Shown: piece after piece, positions 20,244-28,903 of the stretch | Layout of the letters: each line of letters opens with the position of its first letter | How positions within the stretch are numbered: the first letter of the stretch is position 1 | From: Candidatus Onthomonas avicola | GTDB lineage: Bacteria; Bacillota; Clostridia; Oscillospirales; Oscillospiraceae | Assembly (NCBI GenBank): GCA_018710845.1 | Contig: DVJB01000047.1 | Location: 1-59,160 of the forward strand | Length of the DNA: 59,160 nt | Reading direction: 5' to 3' | Notes under the pieces: generated by a model | Told to the model about the DNA's origin: nothing | Seen by the model: only the letters and a program-made list of their open reading frames with translations | Databases searched by the model: none | Made by a program: the position numbers and the translations under genes

Positions 20244-20272
20244 ATTATACCATATTTTGCCGCCTTGTGACA
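20244..20272 (-). promoter_or_regulatory. Promoter of the O-acetyltransferase gene
   Basis: Minus strand TGTCAC (20267-20272), 17 bases, TATAAT (20244-20249). Confidence 0.8.
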
Positions 20273-20285
20273 GCTTCAGGATGTC

Positions 20286-20332
20286 AAAAAAAGCGCCCGG
20301 AGGGACTGTCTGTCATCCTCTCCGGGCGGCGC
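20286..20332 (-). terminator. Terminator of the alpha-galactoside operon
   Basis: Minus strand GC-rich hairpin (arms roughly 20293-20304 and 20317-20332, with a bulge) followed by seven T residues, right after the yesL stop. Confidence 0.9.
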
Positions 20333-20336
20333 GAGC

Positions 20337-21056
20337 TTACATTCCGAGCTTCTCCATCTCCTCAAGCACCTGCGCCTCGGACGGGGCTTCCGGAGCGGAG
20401 GGCGTCTCCTCCTCCGGTTCCATCCTCTGAAGATAGGGCCGGTAGAGCTTGAGCAGCAGGGAGGAGGAGAACATGGCGACGGCCGCAAAGCCAAAGGTGC
20501 ACCACAGGAAGGCGTAGAGCGGGAGGTTGGCCCGATCCAGCCAGGTCAGCCCCAGCGGGACCATGTGGGCCAGCAAGACCAGCACCAGCGTGACCGGGCG
20601 CTTCACGGCGAAGTAGACGCAGTTTTTCAGCAGCTGCGGGAGGGTGGCTCGGAAGGTGGCCATGGTGGGGAAGAGGTAGCACACCAGCACGGCCAGAATC
20701 AGCCCCAGCCCGAGCAGCGGATAGCGCAGCATGCCGATGACGCCCTCCGCCTGGCTGACCCAGAAGTGCTCCAGATAGAGCAGCACGGCGAGGGCCAAGC
20801 CGATCAGCCAGACGGCGGTGCCCTGCTTCCAGTTCTCCCGGAGGCCCTCCAGGAAGGTGCGGAAGGGATTGAGCTCCGGGTCACGGTAGAGCGTCTTGAG
20901 CATGACGGTATAGAGCGCCGCCCACGCCGCGCCGGCGGTGACCACCGGGATGGAGCAGAGAACAAAGAGAATGTTGGCCGCGATGATGATGCCGCAGCGG
21001 GTCATCAGCTGGCCGAAGACGCTGTTGTTGTCCAGAAAACTGCGCAGAAAATTCAT
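20337..21056 (-). CDS. YesL family (DUF624) membrane protein
   Basis: 239 residues with about five membrane helices. The start NFLRSFLDNNSVFGQLMTRCGIIIAANILFVLCSIPVVTAG and the LPQLLKNCVYFAVKRP segment are typical of YesL/DUF624 proteins, which accompany glycan or galactoside ABC transporters in Firmicutes. Molecular role is not established. The C-terminal ~30 residues are acidic. Its ATG overlaps the stop of the preceding gene, and it closes the alpha-galactoside operon. Confidence 0.88.
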   Translation of the reverse strand: MNFLRSFLDNNSVFGQLMTRCGIIIAANILFVLCSIPVVTAGAAWAALYTVMLKTLYRDPELNPFRTFLEGLRENWKQGTAVWLIGLALAVLLYLEHFWVSQAEGVIGMLRYPLLGLGLILAVLVCYLFPTMATFRATLPQLLKNCVYFAVKRPVTLVLVLLAHMVPLGLTWLDRANLPLYAFLWCTFGFAAVAMFSSSLLLKLYRPYLQRMEPEEETPSAPEAPSEAQVLEEMEKLGM

Positions 21057-21727
21057 GACGCTCCCTCCTCGAGCAGATAGGACAGAAAGACAGGCACCTG
21101 GTCGGGGTGCGGGACATTGGCCGAGACGCCGAGCACGCAGTCCCCGCCGTAGGCGTCCCTGGCCAGCGCGGTGTCCGAGAGGTCGATGCCGACGGGGATT
21201 TCCTCCCCTTCAGCGGAGGTGCAATAGACCAGACGGCCGTCATAGGCCTCACAGAGCGCCGCCGTGCGCTCGTCCCGCAGGTCGAGCAGACGCCCCGTCT
21301 CGCCCAGGGCGACGAGGTCCTCCTCTCCCATCAGCACGACATCCAGCGTGCCCGCATCCAGATAGGCCACCAGCAGCTCGTAATAGGTGTTGCCCACCGT
21401 CTCGTCCGAGGGCTGGCAGAAGATTTGATCTTCAAAGAGCAGGTTTTTCTCCCGCAGGTCATAGCCGGCGTAGCCGGCAAAGCCCTCATAAAAACCGCTG
21501 CCCTCGCCGAGGTTGGCGGTGGTGTTGGCAAAGCAGGCGAAAAACCAGTTCTCCGCCGGTGTGGTCGCCAGGTGCCAGGCGGTGGTGCCGCCGATGAGCA
21601 GCAGGGCCGCCAGGGCGATCAGGTAGAGCTTGTAGTAGTCCCAGATGTAGCGGATTCGGTCCTGACGCGGCAGGCCGGTGAGTTTTTCCCGCTCGTCGGC
21701 ATACCACTGTTTCAGCCGGTCGATCAA
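21053..21727 (-). CDS. Single-pass membrane protein of unknown function in a galactoside operon
   Basis: 224 residues. A basic cytosolic N-terminus (LPRQDRIRYIWDYYKLYLI) leads into one membrane helix (about 33-52), then an extracytoplasmic domain of about 170 residues. That domain contains stretches such as GTLDVVLMGEEDLVALGETGRLLDL, reminiscent of a periplasmic-binding-protein lobe. I know of similar genes beside yesL but no function. Overlaps yesL by 4 nt. Possibly an accessory to the ABC transporter; this is an inference from position. Confidence 0.75.
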   Translation of the reverse strand: MIDRLKQWYADEREKLTGLPRQDRIRYIWDYYKLYLIALAALLLIGGTTAWHLATTPAENWFFACFANTTANLGEGSGFYEGFAGYAGYDLREKNLLFEDQIFCQPSDETVGNTYYELLVAYLDAGTLDVVLMGEEDLVALGETGRLLDLRDERTAALCEAYDGRLVYCTSAEGEEIPVGIDLSDTALARDAYGGDCVLGVSANVPHPDQVPVFLSYLLEEGAS

Positions 21728-21757
21728 ATTACGCAGCCTCCTCTGCTCTGCGGGCGG

Positions 21758-24010
21758 TCAGACCCGTACGAAGTGAATCTGTACGCTGGGGAAGTCGCCG
21801 AAAAACTGCGGCAGGGTATATCCGGCGTACATCAGCGCGGCGCCTGACCAGGTGCGCCCGGCCCGGGCTGCCCCCGTCTCACCCGCGGTGTCCGGCGGAT
21901 TGAGGGTCCCGAAGAAGCTGAGCCTCTCCACGCGGTAGCGCCCCTGGGGGGACAGCCCCTTCAGGCGGAGGTGGACAAGCGGGGTGTTCGCCCGCGGGTG
22001 GGTGAGTACAACGCTCACCAGCGCCTCGCTCTGGTCAGGGGAGACGGTCTGCCAGGCGGTGAACCAGCCCTCCTGCGGCACGTCTGTCAGGCGATAGTAC
22101 AGCCCGTCCTGAATCAGGTGGTAGTAGCGCCTGAAGTCCTCGACCTGATAGCAGACCTCGTAGATCTCCTCTGCCGAGAGCTTGTTCAGGTCCAGCTCGT
22201 AGCCGAAAGTGCCGGCCATGGCGACCACCGCCCGGGTGCCCAGCGGCGTGGTCCGGCCGGTCTGGTGATTGGGGCAGGCGGACACGTGCGCGCCCACCGT
22301 GGAGACGGGATAGCCGAAGGAGGTGCCGTGCTGGATGGCCAGGCGCTCCACCGCGTCCGTGTCATCACTGCACCAGATCTGGGGGAAGTAGGCCAGCATG
22401 CCGGCGTCAAACCGTCCGCCGCCGCCGGCGCAGCCCTCAAAGAGCACCTGCGGGAACTCGCCGGTCAGCCGGTCGAGCAGCCGGTAGAGGCCGAGCAGAT
22501 AGCGGTGCGCCACCTCGCCCTGCCGCTGGGGCGGGAGGGCACGGCTGTAGACGTCGGTCATATTGCGATTCATGTCCCACTTGATGTAGTCGATTTTGTG
22601 CCGGCGCAGCAGGGCGGACAGCCGCTGGTAGAGATAGTCCGTCACCTCCGGGCGGGAGAGGTCGAGCACGAGCTGATGGCGGCCCATGGCGGGCTCCCGG
22701 CCGGGCAGCGTGAGGGCCCAGTCGGGGTGCGCGCGGTAGAGATCGGAGTCCTCGCTCACCATCTCCGGCTCTACCCAGAGGCCGAACTGCATTCCCAGGG
22801 CATTGATGCGCGCGATGAGCGGGTCCAGACCGCCGGCGAGCTTCTCCTCGTTGACAAACCAGTCGCCCAGACCGCTGTGGTCGTCGTCCCGCTTGCCGAA
22901 CCAGCCGTCGTCCAGCACCAGCATTTCTACTCCCAGCTCGGCGGCCTTGGCGGCGATCTCCACGATCTGGTCCGCGTCAAAGTGAAAATAGGTCGCCTCC
23001 CAGTTGTTGATCAGGATGGGCCGCCGGGCGAGCTTCCACGCGCCGCGGCAGACGTTGTGGCGGATGATACGGTGATAGTTCTGCGACAGGCGCGCAAGGC
23101 CCTCATGGGTGAAGGAGAGGATGACCTCCGGCGTGTCAAACGCCTCGCCCGGAGTAAGCGTCCAGGAGAACAGCTCGTCGTGGATGCCGGTGACGGCGCG
23201 GGTGCAGCCGGTCTGGTCCACCTCGATATCGGTGCGGTGGCTGCCGGAGTAGACCAGCATGATGCCGTAGCAGTCCCCCGCATCCTCGGTGGCCGCATGG
23301 TCGCAGAGGATGACGAAGGGATTGTGATGGTGGCTGGAGGCGCCGCGGCGGGAGGAGACGGTGTGGACCGCCCGGCTGAGCGGCAGGCGCTCCATCTGGC
23401 GCTCCATGCAGTGGCGGCCGTGGAAGTGGATGAGATCCCACTGGCCGTAGGGCAGGTCCAGGCAGGCCGAGGCCGCCTTGGAGAGCGTCATCGTCTGCCC
23501 GCCGCCGTTGACCAGCCGGGCCTGGCGGGTGATGACGTCTTGACCGTCAAAGACGCCATAGGAGAGCTCAAGCTGCAGCCCGGTGACCGGATCGGCCAGA
23601 TGGATGACGAGGGTCTCCGCCTCGCCACCGTTGTCATAGACGCACGGCAGGCCGTCTACTTGATATTTGCCGGGCAGAATCTCGTGGCGGACGTAGCAGA
23701 AGTCCGCGCCCGCGGCCCCGTCCGCGCCGGAGACGCCCAGGCAGCTCACCCGGAAGTCGCCGGTGTTGCAGCCGGTGTACTCCTGCGGCATGATGTCCAG
23801 GGAGAAGTCCTGCTCCGCGCGGCAGTGGTAGGGGACAGGGGAAAATCCATAGTTGGCCGGCAGTATCTGGTCATCCAGCAGGTCGCCCTCCACCCGGCGG
23901 CCGTAATATAGGTGCTGCAGGTGACCTAGTCGGTCCACGCGCATCTGATAGGTCGTGTTCCGGGTGGTGAGGGTAAAGGCGTTTGTCGTGCTGTCAAACT
24001 GAATACGCAT
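21758..24010 (-). CDS. Alpha-galactosidase, glycoside hydrolase family 36
   Basis: 750 residues, the usual length for tetrameric bacterial GH36 enzymes. The N-terminal beta-supersandwich domain is followed by the (beta/alpha)8 barrel. Barrel motifs are LVLDDGWFGKR, FGLWVEPEMV, the nucleophile in YIKWDMNR (D479), FEGCAGGGGRFD and the acid/base in WCSDDTDA. It removes terminal alpha-1,6-galactose from melibiose, raffinose or stachyose. No signal peptide, so it acts in the cytoplasm on imported oligosaccharides. Follows the AraC regulator by 49 nt with an AGGAGG site. Confidence 0.96.
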   Translation of the reverse strand: MRIQFDSTTNAFTLTTRNTTYQMRVDRLGHLQHLYYGRRVEGDLLDDQILPANYGFSPVPYHCRAEQDFSLDIMPQEYTGCNTGDFRVSCLGVSGADGAAGADFCYVRHEILPGKYQVDGLPCVYDNGGEAETLVIHLADPVTGLQLELSYGVFDGQDVITRQARLVNGGGQTMTLSKAASACLDLPYGQWDLIHFHGRHCMERQMERLPLSRAVHTVSSRRGASSHHHNPFVILCDHAATEDAGDCYGIMLVYSGSHRTDIEVDQTGCTRAVTGIHDELFSWTLTPGEAFDTPEVILSFTHEGLARLSQNYHRIIRHNVCRGAWKLARRPILINNWEATYFHFDADQIVEIAAKAAELGVEMLVLDDGWFGKRDDDHSGLGDWFVNEEKLAGGLDPLIARINALGMQFGLWVEPEMVSEDSDLYRAHPDWALTLPGREPAMGRHQLVLDLSRPEVTDYLYQRLSALLRRHKIDYIKWDMNRNMTDVYSRALPPQRQGEVAHRYLLGLYRLLDRLTGEFPQVLFEGCAGGGGRFDAGMLAYFPQIWCSDDTDAVERLAIQHGTSFGYPVSTVGAHVSACPNHQTGRTTPLGTRAVVAMAGTFGYELDLNKLSAEEIYEVCYQVEDFRRYYHLIQDGLYYRLTDVPQEGWFTAWQTVSPDQSEALVSVVLTHPRANTPLVHLRLKGLSPQGRYRVERLSFFGTLNPPDTAGETGAARAGRTWSGAALMYAGYTLPQFFGDFPSVQIHFVRV

Positions 24011-24059
24011 GGGAAAATCCTCCTGTCAGCCGCGTGCTGCGGCGGTGATGATGTGTCTG

Positions 24060-24968
24060 CTATCGGCCGGCCTGCGGGAGCGCAGGCGCCTGGAGGCTCC
24101 GGCGCTCCTCCTCCGGCTGGCTGCGGTAGTGCTTCGGGCTGACCCCGTAGGCCCGCTTGAACATCTTGGAGAAGGTGAGCGGGTTGTCATAGCCGACGCG
24201 GCGGGAGATGTCCTGCACCGGCAGGTCGGATGAGATCAGCAGCTGCGCGCTCTCGCGCAGCTTGATGGAGATGAGGTATTCGCGCGGCGAGATGCCCACC
24301 CGCTGCTTGAAGATGTTGGTGAAGTAGCTGCGGTTGATGCCGATGTAGTTGGAGATATCCGCCACCTTGATGCTGGCGTAGTTGTTGCGGATAAAGTCCA
24401 GCGCGTGGTCCACGTAGGAGTCGGGCGAATACTCCGCGTTGCGGTGGCCGTTGGAGGAGCGGTTGTGCGACTCCACGGCCAGACTGATGAACTGATAGAG
24501 CAGGCCCTGCCGGCGCAGGTCATTGGCCAGGTTCAGCTCCGGCTTGGTGAGCAGCTGGTTGGCCAGGTCGTAGAACTCGTTGGTGTCCACATAGCTGTTG
24601 AGCACATTTACCCCGTCGGCAAAGCCGGCCTGTCTCATGTAATACTCCGCCTTGGTGCCGGAAAAGGTCACCCAGCAATAGGTCCAGGGGTTGTCCCGGT
24701 GGGCATAGTAGTGGGTGACTTCGCCCGGCTTTTCCAGAAAGAGCTGGCCGGAGTGGAGGATCATGTGCTGGCCGTTGACCTCCATCGTGCCCTCGCCGGT
24801 GAGAATGACGTGCAGGTGGTAGCCCGACCGGCTGGCCGGACCGTAGGCCTTCCCGGGCGTGCAGTGCTCCATTCCGCACATGGTCAGATAGAGCGAATCC
24901 GACTGCCGGTGCAGGTATTCCAGGCAGCGGAAGCGGGTGGTCTCGTGGTAGTGCTCTTCCTGGGGCAT
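24060..24968 (-). CDS. AraC-family activator of alpha-galactoside utilisation (MsmR/RafR-like)
   Basis: 302 residues. N-terminal cupin sensor domain (about 1-160: SGYHLHVILTGEGTMEVNGQ ... GQLFLEKPGEVTHYYAH) and C-terminal double helix-turn-helix (about 200-300: VADISNYIGINRSYFTNIFKQRVGISPREYL, VQDISRRVGYDNPLTFSKMFKRAYGVSPKHYR). It lies between the transporter and alpha-galactosidase genes, as in msm/raf loci, and probably activates them when galactoside is bound. The frame is open upstream to 25145, but the ATG at 24968 matches the family start and lies clear of the hairpins. Confidence 0.93.
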   Translation of the reverse strand: MPQEEHYHETTRFRCLEYLHRQSDSLYLTMCGMEHCTPGKAYGPASRSGYHLHVILTGEGTMEVNGQHMILHSGQLFLEKPGEVTHYYAHRDNPWTYCWVTFSGTKAEYYMRQAGFADGVNVLNSYVDTNEFYDLANQLLTKPELNLANDLRRQGLLYQFISLAVESHNRSSNGHRNAEYSPDSYVDHALDFIRNNYASIKVADISNYIGINRSYFTNIFKQRVGISPREYLISIKLRESAQLLISSDLPVQDISRRVGYDNPLTFSKMFKRAYGVSPKHYRSQPEEERRSLQAPALPQAGR

Positions 24969-25012
24969 GATGAAAAAGACCTCTCTTTCCGGGACGGGTG
25001 GACGGCGGCGGG

Positions 25013-25107
25013 TATAAAAAGAGGGGCAGGGCCTGTCCCCCTTTGTATGCCTGCCGGCGCGGACGGGGCCACGGCAGGCGAAACTGTGAGACGCAGTTTC
25101 GCCTGCC
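25013..25107 (-). terminator. Hairpin pair between permease and AraC genes
   Basis: A perfect 14-bp stem (25073-25086/25094-25107) and a second GC-rich hairpin (about 25021-25045) followed by TCTTTTT on the minus strand. Together they could lower transcription into the regulator and alpha-galactosidase relative to the transporter, or stabilise the upstream mRNA. The second hairpin has a bulge and is only a weak terminator. Confidence 0.6.
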
Positions 25108-25131
25108 CGGCGGGAAGGGTTGACGCTGGTT

Positions 25132-25977
25132 TTACAGCTTGCCACCCGAGGTGGCGATGCCCTGGACGAACTGCTTCTGGAAGCAGAGGTAGAGGACGAT
25201 CATCGGCAGGCAGGCCATCAGGGCAGCGGCCATCATCTGAGGATAGTTGCTGCTGTACTGGCCCTGCATTTTCGACAGAGCGGCGGACAGGGTGGTGCTG
25301 GTGGCGTTGGTGCACACGATCATGGGCCACATCAGGTCCTTGTAGGCGAACACGGCGGTCATGATGCCGAGGGAGACCATAGAGGACCGGGTCAGCGGAG
25401 CCATGATGAAGAGGAAGCGCTGGCCGATGTTGCACCCGTCGATAGCGGCGGCTTCCTCCAGGTCACGCGGGAGGCCCTGATAGCCGGTTTTCAGCAGGAA
25501 GGTGCCAAACGCGGTGACCATACCGGGGAAGACCAGGGCAAACATGGTGTTCATCATGCCCAGGTTGGAGACCATGACGTACTGCGGGATGATAAAGATC
25601 TGGCCGGGCACCATCATCTGGATGAGCACCAGGGAGAACAGCGCGTTCTTGAGCGGGAAGTTCAGGCGGCCAAAGGCGTAGCCCGCCATCGTCGCCGTGA
25701 GCACCGCGCACACCACGCGCCAGAAGATCATCAGCAGCGTGTTGCCGTACAGGTAGAGAAAGTTATAGCTCTTCCAGACATTGACGAAGTTCTCCACTCC
25801 TCCGGCCCAGTCTGCCGGGAAGATGATGAAGGGGTCAATGCTGCTGGCCTCTGAGATTGTCTTAAACGACGTGAGCAGCATCCACGCGAAGGGGACGATC
25901 ATGGTGATGGACACCAGAATCAGGATGATATGAATGAGCGTCTGTGTCAAGCGCTTTTTCATGGTATAGCTATCCAT
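25132..25977 (-). CDS. Sugar ABC transporter permease (MalG/MsmG type)
   Basis: 281 residues with six membrane helices and the inner-membrane EAA motif EEAAAIDGCNIGQRFLFIMAPL that docks the ATPase. The end, QKQFVQGIATSGGKL, is the MalG-type terminus. With the next gene it forms the heterodimeric channel for an alpha-galactoside importer. No ATPase gene is in this operon; such CUT1 systems usually share one MsmK-like ATPase encoded elsewhere. Confidence 0.95.
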   Translation of the reverse strand: MDSYTMKKRLTQTLIHIILILVSITMIVPFAWMLLTSFKTISEASSIDPFIIFPADWAGGVENFVNVWKSYNFLYLYGNTLLMIFWRVVCAVLTATMAGYAFGRLNFPLKNALFSLVLIQMMVPGQIFIIPQYVMVSNLGMMNTMFALVFPGMVTAFGTFLLKTGYQGLPRDLEEAAAIDGCNIGQRFLFIMAPLTRSSMVSLGIMTAVFAYKDLMWPMIVCTNATSTTLSAALSKMQGQYSSNYPQMMAAALMACLPMIVLYLCFQKQFVQGIATSGGKL

Positions 25978-25989
25978 CGTGCGCCCCCC

Positions 25990-26895
25990 TTAGTTGTAGA
26001 ATACCCACTTTTTCTCGCTCTTCTGCAAGACAAAGGTGATGATCATGATGATGACAAGCATGCTGACGACGATGGCCGCGCCGTAGCCGCGGTCGCCGTT
26101 GGTAAAGGCGTATTTGTAGAACAGATAGACCACCGACTGTACGGAGGACAGGGCCTGGTTGGTCTCGTCCATCACCATGTAGACCAGATCAAAGATTTGA
26201 AGCGCGCCGATGATACGGGTCTGCAGGATGAAGAAGGTGGTGGGGCTGAGCAGGGGGACGGTGATGTAGAAGAACTGGCGGATGCCGGTGGCGCCATCGA
26301 TGTCGGCGGCCTCGTAGTAGTCGTGGGGGATCTCCTGCAGGCCAGAGAGGAAGAGGATCATATTATAACCCACGATGGACCACACGCCAATGATGCCGAT
26401 GGAGATCCAGGCGACATTGGGGTCGGAGATCCAGGCGATGTCAGTGCCGAAGAGGTTGTTAAGCAGGCCGAAGTTCTGGTTGTACAGGAACTTCCAGACC
26501 ATCGCGACGGCGGCGGGGGCGCAGACCATCGGCAGGAAGAAGATGGTGCGGTAGCCGCCGCGGAAGGCGATCTTACGGTTGAGGAACACGGCCAGAAGCA
26601 GCGCCAGCACCAGAGAGAAGGGTACCTCGATGATGGCATACTTGACGGTGTTGAGCAGGCTGCCCCAGAATTCCCCGCCGGTAAGAACGTTGACGTAGTT
26701 GGTCAGGCCGATGAAGACGTTGCCCCGTCCAAAGTCGCCGGTGCGGCAGAAGGACTGGTAAATGGTGTAGAAAATGGGGTAGAAGTTCAAGACGATCAGG
26801 CCGATCATGGTGGGCATGACGAATGCCAGCCCCCATATCGCCTCATTCTTCTGCGCCTTGGACATCTTGCGCGAGAGGCCTTGTGCGCGACTCAT
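25990..26895 (-). CDS. Sugar ABC transporter permease (MalF/MsmF type)
   Basis: 301 residues, six membrane helices, EAA motif YEAADIDGATGIRQFFYITVPLL. N-terminus is basic (LSRKMSKAQKNEAIWGLAF). Partner of the MalG-type permease 12 nt downstream and preceded by the binding-protein gene, the standard order of CUT1 importers. Confidence 0.95.
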   Translation of the reverse strand: MSRAQGLSRKMSKAQKNEAIWGLAFVMPTMIGLIVLNFYPIFYTIYQSFCRTGDFGRGNVFIGLTNYVNVLTGGEFWGSLLNTVKYAIIEVPFSLVLALLLAVFLNRKIAFRGGYRTIFFLPMVCAPAAVAMVWKFLYNQNFGLLNNLFGTDIAWISDPNVAWISIGIIGVWSIVGYNMILFLSGLQEIPHDYYEAADIDGATGIRQFFYITVPLLSPTTFFILQTRIIGALQIFDLVYMVMDETNQALSSVQSVVYLFYKYAFTNGDRGYGAAIVVSMLVIIMIITFVLQKSEKKWVFYN

Positions 26896-26980
26896 ATGCT
26901 CCCTCCTTTGAAATGAGTCAGGTCAGGCGGATGCCGGAGACGGGCGGTCTCTCTGCCGCCCGCCCCGGCAAAGCCGAGAA

Positions 26981-28351
26981 TCAGGACTCGGTGGCCAGAA
27001 TATCGTTCATGTACGCGGCGGCCTCGTCCAGCTTGTCGGACATCACGGAGGTGTCCAGCCAGGCGGCAACCAGCGTCTCACGGATGTTATTCTGCCAGTT
27101 GGTGGTGTACTTGGAGAAGGGATAGGAGACCAGCGTGGCGGTGTCGTTCATGACCTGCACGGCGGAGGCGTCGATGCCGGCGTCGGAGATGGTCTGCGCA
27201 TAGGCATCGTCAGCGCCGATGTAACCGGCCAGAGTCACGCCCAGCTCGGCCTGCTTGATCTGCATCTCCTCGGAGGTGAACCACTCGATCAGGCTGTAGG
27301 CCTCGTCAGGATGCTCGCTGTTGGCCGCAGCGGACCAGCTCAGGGAGTTGTAGACCGTCACGCGCTCGCCGTCGTCGCACTGGCCGTTGCCGTTGGCATC
27401 ATGGTAGGGCATGACCGCCACACCGAAGTCGGAAGCGTTGTCATAGGTGGTGTAGTTGCGGATCGTGTAGTTGCCCTGGGTGATCATCGCGGCCAGGCCG
27501 TTGGTGAACAGGCCGCCGGTGCCGTTCTCTGAGACCAGCGCCTGCGGGGCAAAGGCGTCGTCGATCAGGCGGGCGACGAACTCCATCGCCTCCTTGGTCT
27601 CAGCGCTGTCCAGACCGGAGGTGGTCTTGTCCTCGCTGATGATGCTGCCGCCGTAAGCGTAGACAATGTTCCACCAGCCGTCCTGGTCGTTGGTGGTGTT
27701 CATCGCCGCGCCGTAGACGCTGCCGCCGCTGGCGGCGGTGATGCCGGAGGCAACCTCATAGTAGGTCTCCCAAGTCCAGGTCTCGTCCGGATAATCAAAG
27801 CCATACTGGTCAAAGACGGCCTTGTTGTAGAGAATCACGTTGACGTCGTGGTCCTTCGGGATGCCGTAATTTTTGCCGTCATAGCTGTAGAGGGAGACGG
27901 CGTCGGGATAGTAGTTGGCAAGGTCGACGGAGTCAGAGGCCTCGATGTAGGGGGTGAGGTCGAGCAGAATGCCGTTTTCCATGTACTTCTGCGCCTCGTT
28001 GACGTGCATCCAGAAGACATCCGCCATCTCACCGCCGCTCGCGCCGGCCTCAAGCAGGGTCCAGTAGTTGTCCCAGGTGACGACGTTAATCTTGACCGGG
28101 ACGCCGCTCTGCTCCGTCCAAAGGTCCGCGATCTCCTGCAGGCCGGCGAGCTGGTCGTTGTCCCAGATCCAGACCTCCAGCTGGTCACCGGAGCTGCCTC
28201 CCGTGCTGCCGCCCGTCTCCGAGGTGTCGGAGCCGCCCGTGGAGCCGCTGTCTCCGCCGGCAGCCGTGTCGCCTCCGCCTCCGCAGGCGGCCAACGCCAG
28301 CGCCATGGCCAGTGCCAGCAAGAGGGCAAGAATTTTGTTGCGAGTGTTCAT
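26981..28351 (-). CDS. Sugar ABC transporter substrate-binding lipoprotein
   Basis: 456 residues, family 1 extracellular solute-binding protein. Signal peptide with lipobox ALAAC (acylated cysteine C23) and a Gly/Ser/Thr-rich linker (about 24-55), then two lobes (LEVWIWDNDQLAGLQEIADLW; KDHDVNVILYNKAVFDQYG). First gene of the galactoside operon. The ATG follows GAAGGAGG. Substrate is inferred from linkage to the GH36 enzyme. Confidence 0.95.
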   Translation of the reverse strand: MNTRNKILALLLALAMALALAACGGGGDTAAGGDSGSTGGSDTSETGGSTGGSSGDQLEVWIWDNDQLAGLQEIADLWTEQSGVPVKINVVTWDNYWTLLEAGASGGEMADVFWMHVNEAQKYMENGILLDLTPYIEASDSVDLANYYPDAVSLYSYDGKNYGIPKDHDVNVILYNKAVFDQYGFDYPDETWTWETYYEVASGITAASGGSVYGAAMNTTNDQDGWWNIVYAYGGSIISEDKTTSGLDSAETKEAMEFVARLIDDAFAPQALVSENGTGGLFTNGLAAMITQGNYTIRNYTTYDNASDFGVAVMPYHDANGNGQCDDGERVTVYNSLSWSAAANSEHPDEAYSLIEWFTSEEMQIKQAELGVTLAGYIGADDAYAQTISDAGIDASAVQVMNDTATLVSYPFSKYTTNWQNNIRETLVAAWLDTSVMSDKLDEAAAYMNDILATES

Positions 28352-28411
28352 GTCATTTCCTCCTTCTGAGTATTTTTCACTGAGATCAGTTTTCTCAATG
28401 AGCTTACACTA

Positions 28412-28440
28412 AGAGTACTCGCAGGAGGAAAAATGTGACA
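28412..28440 (-). promoter_or_regulatory. Candidate weak promoter of the galactoside operon
   Basis: Minus strand TGTCAC (28435-28440), 17 bases, TACTCT (28412-28417). Poor match to consensus, as expected of an AraC-activated promoter. From here to 28825 I see no gene; the rest is A/T-richer upstream DNA without a clear operator. Confidence 0.4.
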
Positions 28441-28825
28441 TAGAAAATTGTGAGCTGGGTATTTCTTTTTGTTGCCTGAAAAAATCTTCTCCTTTTATCA
28501 CAAAACGGATGTCTTATTTTTGTGAATTTAATCAATAGACAGCACCCGTTTGTGGTGGAAAAGGTTTCAATCGTAGACGGTGCGCCGCGTACTGCTGCCG
28601 GCCGCCCACCGCCGGGCAGATGGGGTGCGATGTTCTCCGGCCGGGGACACCGGCAAAAAACCGTCAAACCGGCTGATAGCCCGCCCTGCCGGACGGATCA
28701 AAATTGGCGGAAATGACATGCCACTGCCGGCGGCAGAAAAAACGTGCCGACAAAATGCCATATCATTGGACAAAAGACGGGAGAGATGGGAAGGTGATTC
28801 GCAAAACGAGAAACTTTTAAGGGCA

Positions 28826-28859
28826 AAAATCGGGCGGCGCACCACAGGTGCGCCGCCCG
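28826..28859 (-). terminator. Terminator of the minus-strand TrpXYZ-type operon
   Basis: Perfect 13-bp stem CGGGCGGCGCACC/GGTGCGCCGCCCG, 3-base loop, then ATTTTT on the minus strand, 45 nt past the ATPase gene. Confidence 0.94.
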
Positions 28860-28903
28860 GTGTGGGGAAATATGACGGGGTGTCTGCGAACATACGCCGG
28901 CGC

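Noticed and set aside
21971-23911. 646-codon plus-strand frame opposite the alpha-galactosidase
   Set aside because: Shadow of the GH36 gene, whose catalytic motifs are clear on the minus strand.
24060-25145. Longer AraC protein starting at 25145
   Set aside because: The extension runs through two hairpins and the permease stop and lacks resemblance to the family; the ATG at 24968 is preferred.
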